Part shown: positions 1 to 17,324 of the stretch, one piece after another
Layout of the letters: every line of letters begins with the position of its first letter
Position numbering within the stretch: the stretch's first letter is position 1
Assembly: GCA_003640385.1 (NCBI GenBank)
Contig: RCAB01000028.1
Span: 1-64,000 of the forward strand
Reading direction: 5' to 3'
Source of the DNA: Setaria digitata
Lineage: Eukaryota; Nematoda; Chromadorea; Rhabditida; Setariidae
DNA: 64,000 nucleotides
Translations under genes and position numbers: made by a program
The notes under the pieces: generated by a model
Seen by the model: the letters and a program-made list of their open reading frames with translations, nothing else
What the model was told of the DNA's origin: nothing
The model's database searches: none

Positions 1-669
1 AAAAAAAAAATAGGCAGTTTTTAAAAAGAACAAAACTGCTAAAATTTCCAGTAGAATCACGACCAGCCCACGTAGAAATTCGGTTTGCTCGAGTTTCTGT
101 AAAATATATTTCACCGAATTCCTAAATTAGTTAGATACAGTATAATAAGTTATCTAAATTTAATGCAACATAAAGGCATATAGCGTAGAAATAAAAAACG
201 CTGGGACACATTACCTGGTATAGACTGAGATGTATTATGTTGTATAACTGATGTTGACGGCTGCTGTGTATAAACAACAGGATCCAGAGGAGCGTAAATA
301 GATTGGCTATAAATTGGCATACTCGTTTTATTGGCTGTTTTCTGATTTTCCACGTAACCAACATACCCAACAAAAGGTTGTTCAGCTGACGTTGTCGAGA
401 TCAAGGATATGGAAGACTGTTGTTGTTGTGATGCATCATCTAAAAGAACGTCCTAAAATCGGTTCTACGAAGCAGAAAATTGGAATGGCTAGAAATACAA
501 AATCCACGTGAGACATGAGTTTTGAAATGAAATCACTTGAACTAAGATAAATTGGAGATTTCGAAGTTGTAACAACACCTTTCGAATGCCAAAAATGGCA
601 ATGCGGTCGTGTGCAGTCTTCATCATAAGGACACATGATGTCGGCAAATAATCCTGATCGCCCAATCAT
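1..669 (-). CDS. REXO1-like RNA exonuclease, N-terminal part only
   Basis: The conceptual start at 669 reads M-I-G-R-S-G-L-F-A-D-I-M-C-P-Y, followed by C-x4-RPHCHFWH. This cysteine/histidine opening resembles the N-terminus of REXO1 (RNA exonuclease 1) proteins, nuclear proteins carrying a DEDDh 3'-5' exonuclease domain at the C-terminus. Exon 1 is 669-508, with a donor at 507. Exon 2 is 452-215, in phase, with a Gln run and Ser/Thr/Tyr-rich low-complexity sequence, and ends at a GTAATG donor. Exon 3 starts at 96 after a TTTACAG acceptor and runs toward the window edge. The catalytic domain would lie beyond position 1 and is not visible, so the assignment rests on the short Cys/His N-terminus. 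Another CCCH-like protein is possible. Confidence 0.55.
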
Positions 670-2850
670 TTCTTCCCTGTCAATTAAAACAATGGATCGT
701 AATAATCAAACACCCGCAGCGAAACACGAAAATTAGTGCTTTAAATGCCTGATGCCTTCTAATGACCCGGGCATTTTCTGTCGAATGCAATTTTTCATAT
801 CACAGCTACAGTTTCGTGCTGATTGCAGAACTCCCCCTTGATTAAGAATCTGTGAAAGACACTTCCATGCAAATTTATATTGGTTGTATTCTGTCATCCA
901 ACAATTTGGATATGATCACTGAATGACAACACTTATAAAATCCTACAAATCTGCTGCATCCTGATTACTTTTTTTGCCGCTCAACGAAAATCCTTAAAAA
1001 AATCCAAACGAAAATCCTTAAAAAGTCCGGTAAAGGACATATTTATTTTTTACTTTATCGTCTGATCCAAAATAATAAGTACTATTCCTGATAACAATGT
1101 GACTTTAATGAGAAGAGTCAAGTCTTTTACAAGTATTTGAGGTAAAATAGTTTGATTTGCACCTAATCCATAGAAAATTTTGAAGCATAAGACTGAAAAT
1201 ATAAAATGTAAGCATTTAAAGAGTAAAGAGAACATTACAATACACAGTTATTCCGCATCTCAATGAAAAAAAAAGTGATAAAGATAAATCAAGAAAGTTT
1301 AAGAAATTCATACAGAGCAAAAATTCATACGAGATGAAAAATTCCCAACGGACAACTTAACCTTGCAGCATCACTGCTGCTACAGCAATAATGAAATTTC
1401 CAGCAACAAACGACCTTCATATTGTCCCTTCAGGTGACATTTTTCTTTTTCAAATGGCACCAAACAGACATTTCAGTAATAACACAAATAAATCAGATTT
1501 CTATATAAATTATAGCGACAGGAAATCATTTGTTTTATCATATGCGCTAGTTCCCTTTCGTGTTTACCAGATTCATTGGCACACCTTTAGTCCTAGTTAG
1601 TATCTTCTCCTTTCTCTTATCCACAAATATTTTCAGATTTTTATTTTCAACAATCTCATAAATCTTTGTTTTAAAGGTGCTAATTTCCCATGAATCTAGG
1701 ACTTCGGAGCTCCATCCTGGCACATAGGATTTTTAAAACCTAAAGCTTCACCGCTTCACTACTGAACCCTAATTTTCGATAAGAAGAGAATAGATCCCCC
1801 GGTTGATCCTCAATTTTCATGAGTGAGTCAATTAGTAAAAAGTCTTGGTCAGGATCTGCAGCCAAAAACTCTCGACGATTAGTTTGCATTAAAAAAACGA
1901 ATAGACTGCCTACACTTCAAAGAAATACATCTTACCATCAGGATATATCCTTTCCTATTTCACTTAATTTTGCTGGTATTTCACTAAAAGTTCAAATCTC
2001 AGCCTAACAGCTTTTCCGAAGGTATCGAACTGTAAAAGCAGTGACTACGCCTGGTTTTCCCCTTTATTTTCAGATTGCTTAACTTGCTAAAAAAAAAACT
2101 CTTCCATTAAAAAAACCTCAAAACTTTTACAACATTTCTGCCGCACTCCCTTTCCTTTGTATAACTTCTATTCCCGCAAGCAGTTTGAAGACATCCCCAA
2201 CCGACACAATCACAGTATTCCCAAAACTTCCTCTAAATATCCCATGTCAAATTCTTGTCACATTGTCGCATGAAATATAATTCGTATCCAAATGAAATAA
2301 AAGTTCTCTGTGCCTATCCCTCTATTCAATCCATCGATCTGGCATAAAGATTTCGCAGAAGCATATTTAAAACTTCATCATAAATTCACTTTAAATCCCT
2401 CCAAAAATCAAAAAATTTCTGGTATTCTAGATTTACGAAAAGGTCAAGAACCTTACAGAACAGCCGAGCAATCAAAACATTAGGCTATTCTTTATTCGAA
2501 ATCATAATAAGCTAATACAATAAAATTTGGATGGAAGGGAAAACAGAATGACATCAAATACCAAGACTGATTCCCTTTGAAGAAAGCAAATGTCATATCT
2601 GCGAAAAAATATTTGCTCTAAAACCTATTTTGAAACCTAGATCCATCTTAACATAATTTCTTAATAATCTCAATATCAAACGTTAAGGAAATCCAGACAT
2701 TCATATTTAACAAAAAAAAAAAGAAAAGAAAAGAAAGAAAAATGAGGACAATGACAAAATCCAGAAAAATCTACTTCTCTAATAAATAGAGTGGAATAAG
2801 AGAGAGAAATGCTTCACAGATAGCAAAACACAGCGATGGATTCCGAATAT
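670..2850. other. Intergenic gap between REXO1-like start and PGM 3' end
   Basis: I found no convincing exon on either strand. It holds the presumed promoter of the REXO1-like gene on the 670 side and the 3' flank of the phosphoglucomutase gene on the 2850 side. The longest open frames (about 60 codons) lack splice context or family resemblance. There are A-rich runs near 2090 and 2710-2740. Confidence 0.6.
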
Positions 2851-7185
<4,335 letters not shown>

Positions 7186-8279
7186 CCTGCAACCTTAGGA
7201 ACATCTTGAAATAATAAGAATCAGAAGAATTAGATATTTCATCGTGTTTCGTTTCAACAATAGAACACAAAGCTATCAGTGATCACCTTGAATGATACTT
7301 CTTCACTATGCACTTATCAGCTGCAATCATTGGGCGCTAAGTGGACATTTCCTCATTACCTGCGTAAAAGGAAAGATAATTTGCAGTGATTCATAGAGGG
7401 AATATCTTAATGTCCGACCCCTTTGCCATGTGGATCTATGCCATCCACCACATCATACCTGCTAACAGCGCTGATAGTTAACCTCCACTTATCGAAAGAC
7501 GAATGCCTGGGAGTTTTGTGAATATGCGTTTCTACCGAAAGTCAGTAATTTATTTCTTTTTTGTAAGGTGAAGGACTTGTGATTCCACATCATCAAAGGA
7601 TGATAAGAATCTGTCCACTTGAATCCAAAACGAATCGAAATTCAGAAACTTATGACTCTGGAAAGTAAAAACAACGCAAATATCGTTTCACGATTAACAG
7701 TAGCGCCAAGGAAGACAAAAGAGCTAACAATCGACCTCAAGCAGCTAGCTCTCCCTCTCTCTGACTCGATCATCTTCATAACTTCAACATCACTGACTGT
7801 AGTGCAGTGCAACATAGCAAACAGCAAACATTACTGATGTCACTAAACTAAATTCACTTCTTTCGACAAGTGTAAAAAATCAAACACACTCTACCTCTCT
7901 CACCTATCCTTTCCTCTTTTCTCTTGTTACTACTTTAGCTCTTCATAGATGAAGCTATTCTCACAATGGATAGTGCTCTAATTAATCAACTAACACGAAC
8001 ACATCAACCTCGTACTACTAACACACCCTACCCCCCCCCCTCATTATCTTACTTTCATTCAACTCCGTGAGATTAATTATTTGCAAAGCGCCCTGGTTTC
8101 TATATATTTGGTTTATCTCAGAGTTTTTGGGTGTTTCTTCGGAATGAGGGGTGGGTGGTCACGTAATTGACGTATTCGCGGTTTGTATTGTGGGAAGGGT
8201 TGTTAACAGGGACTTATTTCATGCTTATCATGTACGACGTGCAGTTTCTAATGGAAATTTAATTGCAGATTGTCTATTA
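7186..8279. promoter_or_regulatory. Divergent promoter region, PGM1 and rpl-37
   Basis: About 1.1 kb separates the oppositely oriented starts of phosphoglucomutase and ribosomal protein L37, so it should carry both promoters. It contains pyrimidine-rich stretches and a run of C at about 8031-8040. An isolated acceptor (AATTGCAG, ending 8268) lies just upstream of the L37 start and fits a spliced-leader site. No specific transcription factor sites are claimed. Confidence 0.5.
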
Positions 8280-8822
8280 ATGACAAAAGGTACGTCATCT
8301 TTTGGTAAGCGTCACAACAAGACGCATACATTATGCCGACGATGTGGTCGATCGTCATACCACATCCAGAAGCATCGTTGTGCATCCTGTGGTTATCCAT
8401 CTGCTCGTAAACGTACCTATCAGTGGTCCGTAAAATCTATTAGGCGGCATACCACGGGTACTGGTCGTATGCGTCATCTCAAAATTGTAAGACGGCGTTT
8501 CAGGTTGGTTGCTTTTTTGTCTAACTGTTCCTGATGTTAGTTTGTCATGCAGAGGGATATTCACAAGTATGATTATAAGATCGTTATCATCTCTATCATT
8601 TGAAAATGATAGTTGATACATTTACAGTGCTTTCACATCCTTTTTTTTTTCAAAAACATTGATTGAGCTGTTAGTGCAAGGTACAGAATTCATATATTAG
8701 AATGATTTTATTCAAGTTTATTAGTTACATTTTGTTGCAGAAATCATTTCCGTGAGGGAACTATGGCAAAACCAAAAAATCGCCAAGGAGCACAGCCGAC
8801 AAACGCTGTTGCGATGAGCTAA
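8280..8822 (+). CDS. rpl-37: Large ribosomal subunit protein L37 (eL37)
   Basis: A structural protein of the cytosolic 60S subunit with a C2C2 zinc ribbon. Exon 1 (8280-8503) and exon 2 (8741-8822) join in phase to 101 residues. The start [20 protein letters not shown] is the classic eL37 N-terminus. The zinc-binding cysteines are in CRRC and CASC, 11 residues apart. The basic stretch [14 protein letters not shown] and the exon-2 start RNHFREGT are family hallmarks. The C-terminus, about ten residues longer than in many eukaryotes, is rich in N, Q, A and P. The ATG at 8280 was chosen because it gives the family N-terminus and lies 12 bases after an acceptor-like AATTGCAG, suggesting trans-splicing. 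Confidence 0.96.
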
Positions 8823-11106
8823 ATTGACACTTTTCTTTTAAAGCAATTTTTGAGATAAATTGTTTGAGTAAATTTGTTTGTTATCAGACTTATGATTTTG
8901 GCATTTTGAAAATCATGTAAGTGTACGGAAGACAAGTGATTGGCTTATCGTTTACTAGATTTTGTTGACTTTACTGGAGTGTATAGCACCTGGAATGCGG
9001 AGTAGGATCTTCGAAGCGAATTAGCTTTATTAGAAAAGAAAAGTAACAACAGCAAAGACATCAGAATTTTAAAATGAATGTTAAATACATTGAAGTAGTC
9101 ATTTCGGATTTTCAATCATTCAAGCAAAACTTGAATAGTTCAGGGTTGTGAAGTGTGGAATGGAGGAGCAAATATGCCTTATTGGCGATTTATGAATATT
9201 TTTAAAAAGTTGTGTACAATAAACCAGGAACTAAAACTTTTCAGTTTTATAACACGCGGCAGTTCTCTTCCGGATTAAAAAAGATGTAAAAAACTTGAGA
9301 TTAAATCGAATTGCTTTTCGATGCTTGATTTTCTTCGAATTAATTCATGGTCTCGTTTTTATACTTGGATAATGCTTTTCAAGGCCGTGTAGGATTTGAG
9401 GAGAACTTTTGTCAACCGTTAATATACTTTCTGAAATCAATGATGCAAGATAAAAGAGTGGGGCAAGGCCTGAATTCACGAATTCCTAAAGTACAAAAAA
9501 GTTTTTTTTCTTTAAAAGAATTGCAAAAATGTTATAATTCTATCTTTTATGGAACAATTAAGAAAATTAAGATGCCATAATTGTGTTTCATTATTCGTGT
9601 CGTACATTTTTCTGAGTCTTAATTTTTATTTTAACTTCCCTGTTCCGTTGTTTTCTGAAATTCTGGAACATTTCATTCTAGGGTTTTCAAATAATTTGTT
9701 TGAGGAAAATAGATTGGATTTTGGGTTTCAAGTTTGAGTTTGTTGCGGTGATATTCTATTATGGGGAAAAGGCGTTTCTTTTTTGAATTGGCAGTGTTAG
9801 TAGAAGAGACTTCCTTCTTTCGAATGAAAAAAAGCCGTATTCTTATAAGTCGTCAGACTGAGTAGCTCGTCGAATCTTTTTAAGCTCTTTTAGTGAATTT
9901 CGAGAATTAGCAGAAGAAGAATAGCAGGCTTGCAGAAGAGCTGTCAGTTATTTACATCAGTGTTCTGGATATAAATTGATCTTGTTGTAAATGCATTCCA
10001 TGAATCTGGCTCATCATTAATATCCTGGTGAAGTAGTGAAACAATTAATATTTTGTAGCCTTTGAAGAGGTTTGTTTCTTGTGTTTTCATAATAGGGCTT
10101 TATTCAAATATGTATGTGCAACAGATTGGACTAGAATGTTAATTAAGAAGCTAGATTGAAAGTATAGCAGTCATGTAGAAAACATAAGACATAAACCGGA
10201 CATATCGTGTATCGACACTTCATCTACTGTCATCCATTGCCCGTGCTGAATTTATTGGATGCACAGGATGTAGGATGCTAAGTACAAATAGCATCACAGC
10301 TGGTGACACAACGAAATAGAACTTATTCCTTGGTAAAAATAAAGAAATCATTTTTTGAATAAGCGATTCTGAATCCATTCGTGCGGTGTTGTATCTTGGC
10401 CGTATCACGCTTATCATTCTATCTAATTTTCAAGCAGCTACCTAGAACAACACGCGCATTTCGTTATGCATGTATTTATCTTGCTTTCCAAAATTCTTTA
10501 AATTGAAATATGAGTTAAATGATAGAGTAGATTTTAACGGCTAGTGTATATATAATTGAGATCCATCCATAAATTTAAAATAATTTACTAATCTAGCAGT
10601 TTATCATTGTGAAACTGAAGTGTATTATTGCAGAGGAGAAATTAAAATGAATATCAGTTGTCATTTGTTTTATCTTGAGCTACTTCTTAACAAACGCTAA
10701 ACTACGATCCCTTTAAAATATTAAGGAAGTATTAAAAAATAGGAATATCAGAATTCAATTTACTAGAATTATAAATAGTCTGTTGACTACTATCAGTAAA
10801 CTTGGGACTACATTTAGAACAAATTTTTAGCATTGTATTAAAAGCAAGGGAATGTGTGTTGTTCTGTTAAGATATGTTATCTTCCTAATTATCGGTACTT
10901 GCTAATAAAGTTTAGGATTTTTCTAATCCGTTGGTATATCTAATTTAAAAAAGTATGAATATTAAAAAAGCAGGCTAGCAGATTCCAAGCATCTAAATTT
11001 ATGTTATAGTTAATTTTACGATATATATTTCTGTTACTAATCCAGTTCGAAAGTATCTAAATTCTGTTTGCAGTTATTTTAATAGATGTATTTCTCTTTT
11101 TATAGT

Positions 11107-11140
11107 GTTAATTATGCTATAGACTCATAGCATAATTAAC
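11107..11140. repeat. Perfect 14-bp hairpin
   Basis: GTTAATTATGCTAT at 11107-11120 is followed by a six-base loop (AGACTC) and its exact reverse complement at 11127-11140. The stem is AT-rich. No gene lies next to it. Confidence 0.9.
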
Positions 11141-12177
11141 AGGAATCACCTGTCCAGACATTTGCTGCCATTTAATAACAAAAGTAATTTTTCTGAATAT
11201 GAAAGACTACAAATCATTCCAAGCACTTTGTGTTTTTTACGCTTTTTAGGAAAATTGTCTGTGAATTATTAAAAAAAAAAAATTTCTCAAATTTTACTAT
11301 GATAATGATACAATTGATGATTTGATTAAGTGGGCAACCTCAATTAAATGTCCTGGAAGCTTCAAGTAACAATATGCCTAGATGAGAGATTGTTACATAT
11401 AGATGTCCCTATAGCTACTGGGCTGAACATGTATTAGTGCTCCATGCATACTATTCATATCTTGGTCAACCATAGGACTAATAACTCAGCACTGAAGTTC
11501 AAGTGGACTATTAGACAATTCGCTGATATAAATTAAATTAGCCAATCGTTAAACTTGGAAGCCATCGCTGAATTTTTAGTTTATCATAATTTACCGAAGT
11601 GCGAAGAGCAATCAATAAACATCTGAGTAGAAGATCAGAATTCATCGATCTTTCATTTCAGATGCTGCAATTTGAATTTGAAATTAAGTATGTTGCTCAT
11701 TATCCTATGCCAAAGCGTTGTTTTTATGCTTTTCCATTTCCCAATTAATCCCATATCATTTTTTTTTTTTTGTTCATTTTTATCACTCAATCACTGAAAT
11801 CATTTGATTGTTTCTCCCTTCCTCTTTCACCATCATTGAGTGGGTGATGGCAACAAATCAACTCATTATTTGTCAAAACTTTTTTGATATATCATAATGA
11901 CTCATTCAGACTCACTTTCAGTCAAGCTTAATACTAATTAAAACCTTTTCCTATACAATAATTAACTCCCCATGTGCTATATTTATGAATTCATTTGTTA
12001 TTTCAATAGACATATTTTTGATCAGTAGTAGTTAGAGTATGTGGCATTTGGTGCTGATTGAAATAAAATATCCTGAAAAGATAGAAAATAATGCCAGACA
12101 GGTGAGGTTTCAAAATCCAGCCTGTCAAGAAAGAGTAATTGAAGGACAGATTACTGGCCAGTTTTTATGTTTCCATC

Positions 12178-12565
12178 ATTTCAGGATATCATAAACTTCT
12201 AAGGTCCTATAACAACATACTCAACAAATTTAAATACTCAGTCAGTACAACATCATATTCATTACACACCTTTTGCGGTTTACCTTTTATTAAAAAAAAA
12301 ATGCCCTACTAGAGTGGTTAATCCATAGCTAATTTTAGAAAATCAAATTCATACAGGAAGTAAGGAATAAATTTCCATTTCAAGATATCAAAAGCTTCTA
12401 AGGCTTTATAACAACATACTTAACGAATTTAAATACTCAGTCAATGACATATTATATTCATTACATACCTTTTGCGGTTTAGCTTTTATTAAAAAAAAAT
12501 GCACCATCAGAGTGATAGTTAATTTTAGAAAATCAAATTTGTGTAGGAAGTGAGGAATAAATTTT
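12178..12565 (+). repeat. Two-copy imperfect tandem repeat (~190-200 bp units)
   Basis: Copy 1 is about 12178-12378 and copy 2 about 12380-12565, in the same orientation. They share blocks such as AACAACATACT, TTTAAATACTCAGTCA, CCTTTTGCGGTTTA, TTTTATTAAAAAAAA and TTAGAAAATCAAATT in the same order, with scattered substitutions and small indels. This looks like an old local duplication. Confidence 0.85.
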
Positions 12566-15500
12566 TGTTAGAAATGCTTAGAACTGAACAGAACAGGAAA
12601 GAAAATGAGTGAAAATGGTTGGCTATTTATTGAGGCTTTTTGTGTTCATTTGCTGCTTGTAACATGCAAAATTCTTTTCCTTTCAATTAAAATTTTTCAT
12701 TTTAATCATTTTCCACACCAATGGAACAGGGTAGTTTGCCCTGCCAAAAGTTCTCATACTTAATTTGTTTCTAAACGCTGACCATTCATTCCAAAAGTTA
12801 TCTTATACGTCCTTTTTGTACGTGACATGTGGAATGTTGCTCTTTTTGCTGAAAAACAGTAAATTAATTTTGGGAAATTTGTTGAGATATCTGATAGCTA
12901 ACCATTTTTAACTGCCCGGAACCAGCAAGACTTAGAACATTGTCAATTCTGGTCCTTTTAGTCGTTGTTGTTTAACTTTCATTCTAAGTCTGTTAATTTC
13001 AATGACTAACTTATTCAAATAAGTCACACGAACTAATTGAAAATTGAGCAATATAATACAAATTTTCAACAAGGTCCATCATTACTATAAAATTTATTTC
13101 TATTTATGGATCAGAATCATAGTTGAAATTTTTTTCTCTTTTTTTTCTCAAATAAACAGATTTTTTTTCCTTGCACATGACAACTCTGCTACAATTCGCA
13201 CAAAAATCTCTTCAAATAAAGAATTATATCAAGTATTTTCTGGAAGATTTTCCGAAATAATGTTGCATCGAAGAGAGTCATACTTTGATACGATGGACAT
13301 TTTCATGTTTATTTACCAAAATTAACTATTTTTATCTGTTTACCACAAGCATTTCAATTAGTGATTCGTTCCAATTTATGACTAATTAAATGCTGATGCT
13401 AGTGTGAAGACCACTTTTTTTTAATTGCCATTGTAAATTTAAATTTAAAAACGGGGCAAATTTAACACTCTTAAACAGTGTTCTCCAAATGAATGAATGG
13501 AACAATTATGAATGATATTGATGAGTTTAGCTAATGCTATATGTTCTCAACATTTCAAATCAAAAAATAAGCTAGCGGAAAGCTCAATTCGAAGTGCAAA
13601 CAAATGAAACCGAAAATTTTATAAAATTAAATTCTTTTTTTCTCAAATATATGTGGCAAAGATATAAAATGCCATATTGTTTCTGTGAAATTTGCAGTTA
13701 AAATGTTAAATCTAATAGTTGATCAACTGTTGTTGATCGCTTAAAGATCATGAATTCAAAGAAATGCAGTTGTTATTTCGGACAGCGGATAAGAAAATAT
13801 CTAAGGCTAGACTAAGATCAAAATACGAAATTCAATTTTTGTTTGAAATTTACTTACTTTTGGTGATTTTCGTGGAATGAATAACATTCATTCACACAAT
13901 TTGTTATTTATCAAAGAATTTGTCGCAAGAAAGTGGCTTAGGACAGAAAAAGAAAAAAAAAACTGAATTTAAGTAGAAATGAATGGTATCAATGTTAATC
14001 TAGAAAATACTCTTCTTTTCTTCTTCTCCACTCACAAAAAAAAAAAAAAATTAGATTCTTGAATTAAAAGTGGTTCGTGTTGAGGAAGATCAAAATCAAT
14101 TAATTTTTTTTCAAATTGAATTTACAGCCAATTTGATGGCCCTTTTTTCACAAATAAAACTTCCTAAAGCTTTCTCCTACTTTTTTTCCCACTTTGTTGC
14201 TTTAATTTGTGCTGTTTTGTTTTAGCGAGATGAACTGTCGGTCAATTCAATTCGATGAAAATTTCAATTCAGTTTTTTTTCTTTTTAATGAAGAGAAAAT
14301 AATGAGTAAACATTATGCTATAGTATTAGCAAATATTACGTTGTATATAAAGTGTTGATTTATTGTTGAACATTCTTATACTAAATTTTATTTTGATAGG
14401 CTAATGATAACTGTATTAGTTTGATTCTTCTTTTCAAGGGAAAACTTTTCAATGCATACAATTGTTCACTTTGGATTGATTTTAATTATAAATGTCTTTT
14501 TAATACTAAAGAAAATTGCTAGATTTAACGAATCAAAAATTATCAATTATATTTAATTTATCAGAAAACTAAAGCGATAAGTATTAGATGGAATCAATTA
14601 AATAAATAACTATAAACTGTTAACATTTAAAGAAGTATTAATTTATAATGATAAATCACCGATATGTGATAAGAAATTCGTTCAATAATTTACGGAAATA
14701 AGTGATAAATTGGAGGTAAATAGGAAATTATATTTCTATGAACGAAGTACAATTGCAATGCATAAAGGCAATAAAATGGAAAAAAATAGGAAAAGCTTTT
14801 AATTAGTAAATTTTATTCGAGAAAAAAGGCTATCAAATTGACTGCAGAATTCTGTTAAAAAAATAAATTGATTTTGATCATTCGATGCAGTCATTTTTTA
14901 TGGTAATTTTTCTCATTCTTAACTTTTTTCCTGCAAGAAAATGAAAGAAAGAATAATGATAGAGGAATATTTTCCTGGACACCACTGACATTATATTTCT
15001 ATTTAATCGTAATTTATTGGGAATTTTTGGAAAAATCCAAAACAAACATATGTGTTTAAAGATAATGATTATTATTCAGTCCTTTTTCTTTTCGTTAAAT
15101 ATTTTCATTATTAACTGAGATAAAAAGAAGTAAGAAATATCGCTTGTTATTAAGAGAGAATTAATTAAAGAGCAAATTGTTATTTCCGGATAATTGGTAG
15201 TGATGATTGTTTTAATAACAGTTCTACTCTCGAAAGATTGACCGCAGTGAGAGTTTTTGTCTAACTTTCTGATAAAGTTAGCCTTAATCAATTCTAAAAG
15301 CAAAAATTAGTCGTTTAGTCTAGGAAACAAGATTTATTATTGTTAAGCACACATCAGCTATTTATTTTTAAATATTCATAAATAAGCAGCCACTAGTCAG
15401 TGATGCTTCTGTACTGTGCATGATAATTAAGGAAGACCAACTACCCTAAGCCTAGAATTGGTAACACTCACTCAAAAGAAGACAAGTTAATCTAGGAAAG

Positions 15501-15791
15501 GTCAAGATCAGGTAGAAAAGATTCTTTGCGTGTTTCCATTTCACTTCACCCACATGTATCATCGTCAGTCCATTCAACTACGTCTTATTCAAATTGCAAT
15601 TTCTTAAGTAACGACTTTTCTCTTCTTTGCAATTCGTGACATTCATAGCTCTGTCCAAAGCTTAGTTAGACTGATCTTTCCATCGAAACTCCGAGAATTC
15701 CTGAAAAGTCGATTAAACTTCTAGAGATTACTGATACAAATTGGATCTTATTTGGTAGAGTGAAAAGGACAGAATTGAAGACCATAAACAA

Positions 15792-16118
15792 CTAGGCTGA
15801 AATTTATTTGTTGAGAAAAAAGAAATGAATTTCATTTGAGAAAAAAAAAATCCAAAAATTTCAAACAATCTTTTCAGGTCTTTCTTTGTTTCATCGTCCA
15901 CTTTGAAGTAAATTCCGCTCTCCATATTTATACAGAAATAATCTAAGTAATGCATTAGTAAGATTCTTACTGTTCAGAATTCAGTCTCAAAATTCAGGCT
16001 ATACATGTATTTCCCGTGCGTTAAATTTCTTTTTTTCGTGTTTGCTTCATTTCTGTGAGGTGTTTTAGTTCATTTAAGATGGACAAAAGCGCCGCAACTT
16101 TCGGACGATCTTGCAATC
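15792..16118 (-). repeat. Inverted repeat, left arm
   Basis: The reverse complement of this segment matches 17325-17635 over its whole length, apart from a block of indels near the outer end. The inner ~240 bases look more than 90% identical by eye. The outer end begins CTAGG. The inner end lies about 170 bases upstream of the neuropeptide start codon. The minus strand carries an open frame beginning MHYLDYFCIN that is shared with the other arm. Confidence 0.93.
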
Positions 16119-16288
16119 AGTCTCATAATTTTAGCAACCGATGACATTTTTAACAGAGCTAGACTAATCTTTCCCCTGAATTACTATGCTCAAATAATTA
16201 ATTTCATATGTGACTATCACGAGAAAAAAGCGTAATTCGTTTAGATGCTACTGAAAAATCCCGAAAAATATTTCATTTCTATTTTCAG

Positions 16289-16996
16289 ATGTATGTAATG
16301 GGCTTGAGCGCCATTATAACTCTGGTAATATGCTTTGGAGATTTGGTTTCTGGTTATACAAACGAACAGATGAGACATCTGTCACCAGCGTTACTACTTG
16401 AAGACAGCATAAATTCCCTTATGCGACTTCATGACTTGGTACGTGAAGGAAGAAGCATCGCCGTAAAGTACTGAGTGAATAGATGAAGAATTTTTGACTG
16501 ACAATAAATGCGAAAAGCGTGATAATTTATAAGGAATCTTCCGAAGTTTCTTTTTCTTTTGTGAAAGGATAATAAAAAATGAGCAATGTTTTAACATTTC
16601 TTCAGAGCTATAAGCGTTCATTTGGTGAACGAACCCATGCATCGCCAGCAATGGAATTAAGTGATAATTTGGATGACTTGATATCACTGCAAAATATTGG
16701 CAAACGATCGGCATCAAGTGCAGAAGATCAACTCGCCCAGCAATTCAATGTCTGTCACTTTTCACTAGTTCCATTTCATTTCTTCATCCTTCCGATCATC
16801 TGATGATTATACGTTTTGTATATGCTAAACATATGTTCGTCAATTTCGATTCTGAAAATTTCAAATTTCCATAAATAAATTCGTTCAGGTTATGCAGCAC
16901 TTCGCAACAACAGGCAAGAAAAGGTCGTTGTCACCGGCGACCGAGTTCCAGCAACGTCTGAAGGTGCCACAGGTGCTAATTGATGTGGGACGTTGA
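16289..16996 (+). CDS. nlp-11: Neuropeptide precursor, NLP-11-like
   Basis: A secreted prepropeptide to be cut into amidated neuropeptides in dense-core vesicles. Exons 16289-16438, 16606-16749 and 16889-16996 join in phase to 133 residues. Residues 1-23 form a hydrophobic signal peptide (GLSAIITLVICFGDLVSGY). Three peptide units end in Gly plus basic residues: one ending SLQNI-GKR, one beginning SASSAEDQ and ending HFATT-GKKR, and a last one beginning SLSPATEF and ending LIDV-GR at the stop. A KR site and a single Arg (GER/THASP) precede the first. Recalled C. elegans NLP-11 peptides share the spacing and SPA, SA..AxD..QF..M features. The start codon directly follows a TTTTCAG acceptor, so spliced-leader addition is likely. 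The whole gene lies inside a large inverted repeat. Confidence 0.78.
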
Positions 16997-17324
16997 CAGG
17001 AAGAAGAAGGAAAATTATTCAGTGATGCTTGAATTAAGCTTAAAGATCTCAAAATGAAATTTAACCGACTGACATGGGTGCAACAATTTGACAAGCATTA
17101 GCAATTATTATCATTATTATCACTATCACTGCTGTCATTGTTAGGTCCAAAATATGCTTTTATGTTTAACAGAATTTTAAATTAGGACCCTTAAAGATAA
17201 CTACTTCAAAATAAGCATTCAATTGTAATTTTGAGAGGAGGTACTAATCAATTCTAGTGAAAATCTTATTAATTTAGTTGTACTGATCATTAAAAATGTC
17301 ATTGACTTCTAAAATTATAAGATT

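Larger units (their letters stand above)
8823..15791. other. Long gene-poor AT-rich region
   Basis: Nearly 7 kb without a gene I can support. It contains many homopolymer A/T tracts, a perfect hairpin at 11107-11140 and a tandem duplication at 12178-12565. Open frames such as 9347-9580 and 13044-13325 are AT-rich, lack splice partners and match no family I know. Part of it may be 3' UTR of rpl-37 or distal regulatory DNA of the neuropeptide gene. Confidence 0.5.

Noticed and set aside
9347..9580. 77-codon plus-strand open frame downstream of rpl-37
   Set aside because: AT-rich, no splice partners or promoter context, no family resemblance; likely chance or 3' flank.
13044..13325. 93-codon plus-strand open frame
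   Set aside because: Dominated by Phe/Ile/Tyr codons from A/T tracts; no coding signature.
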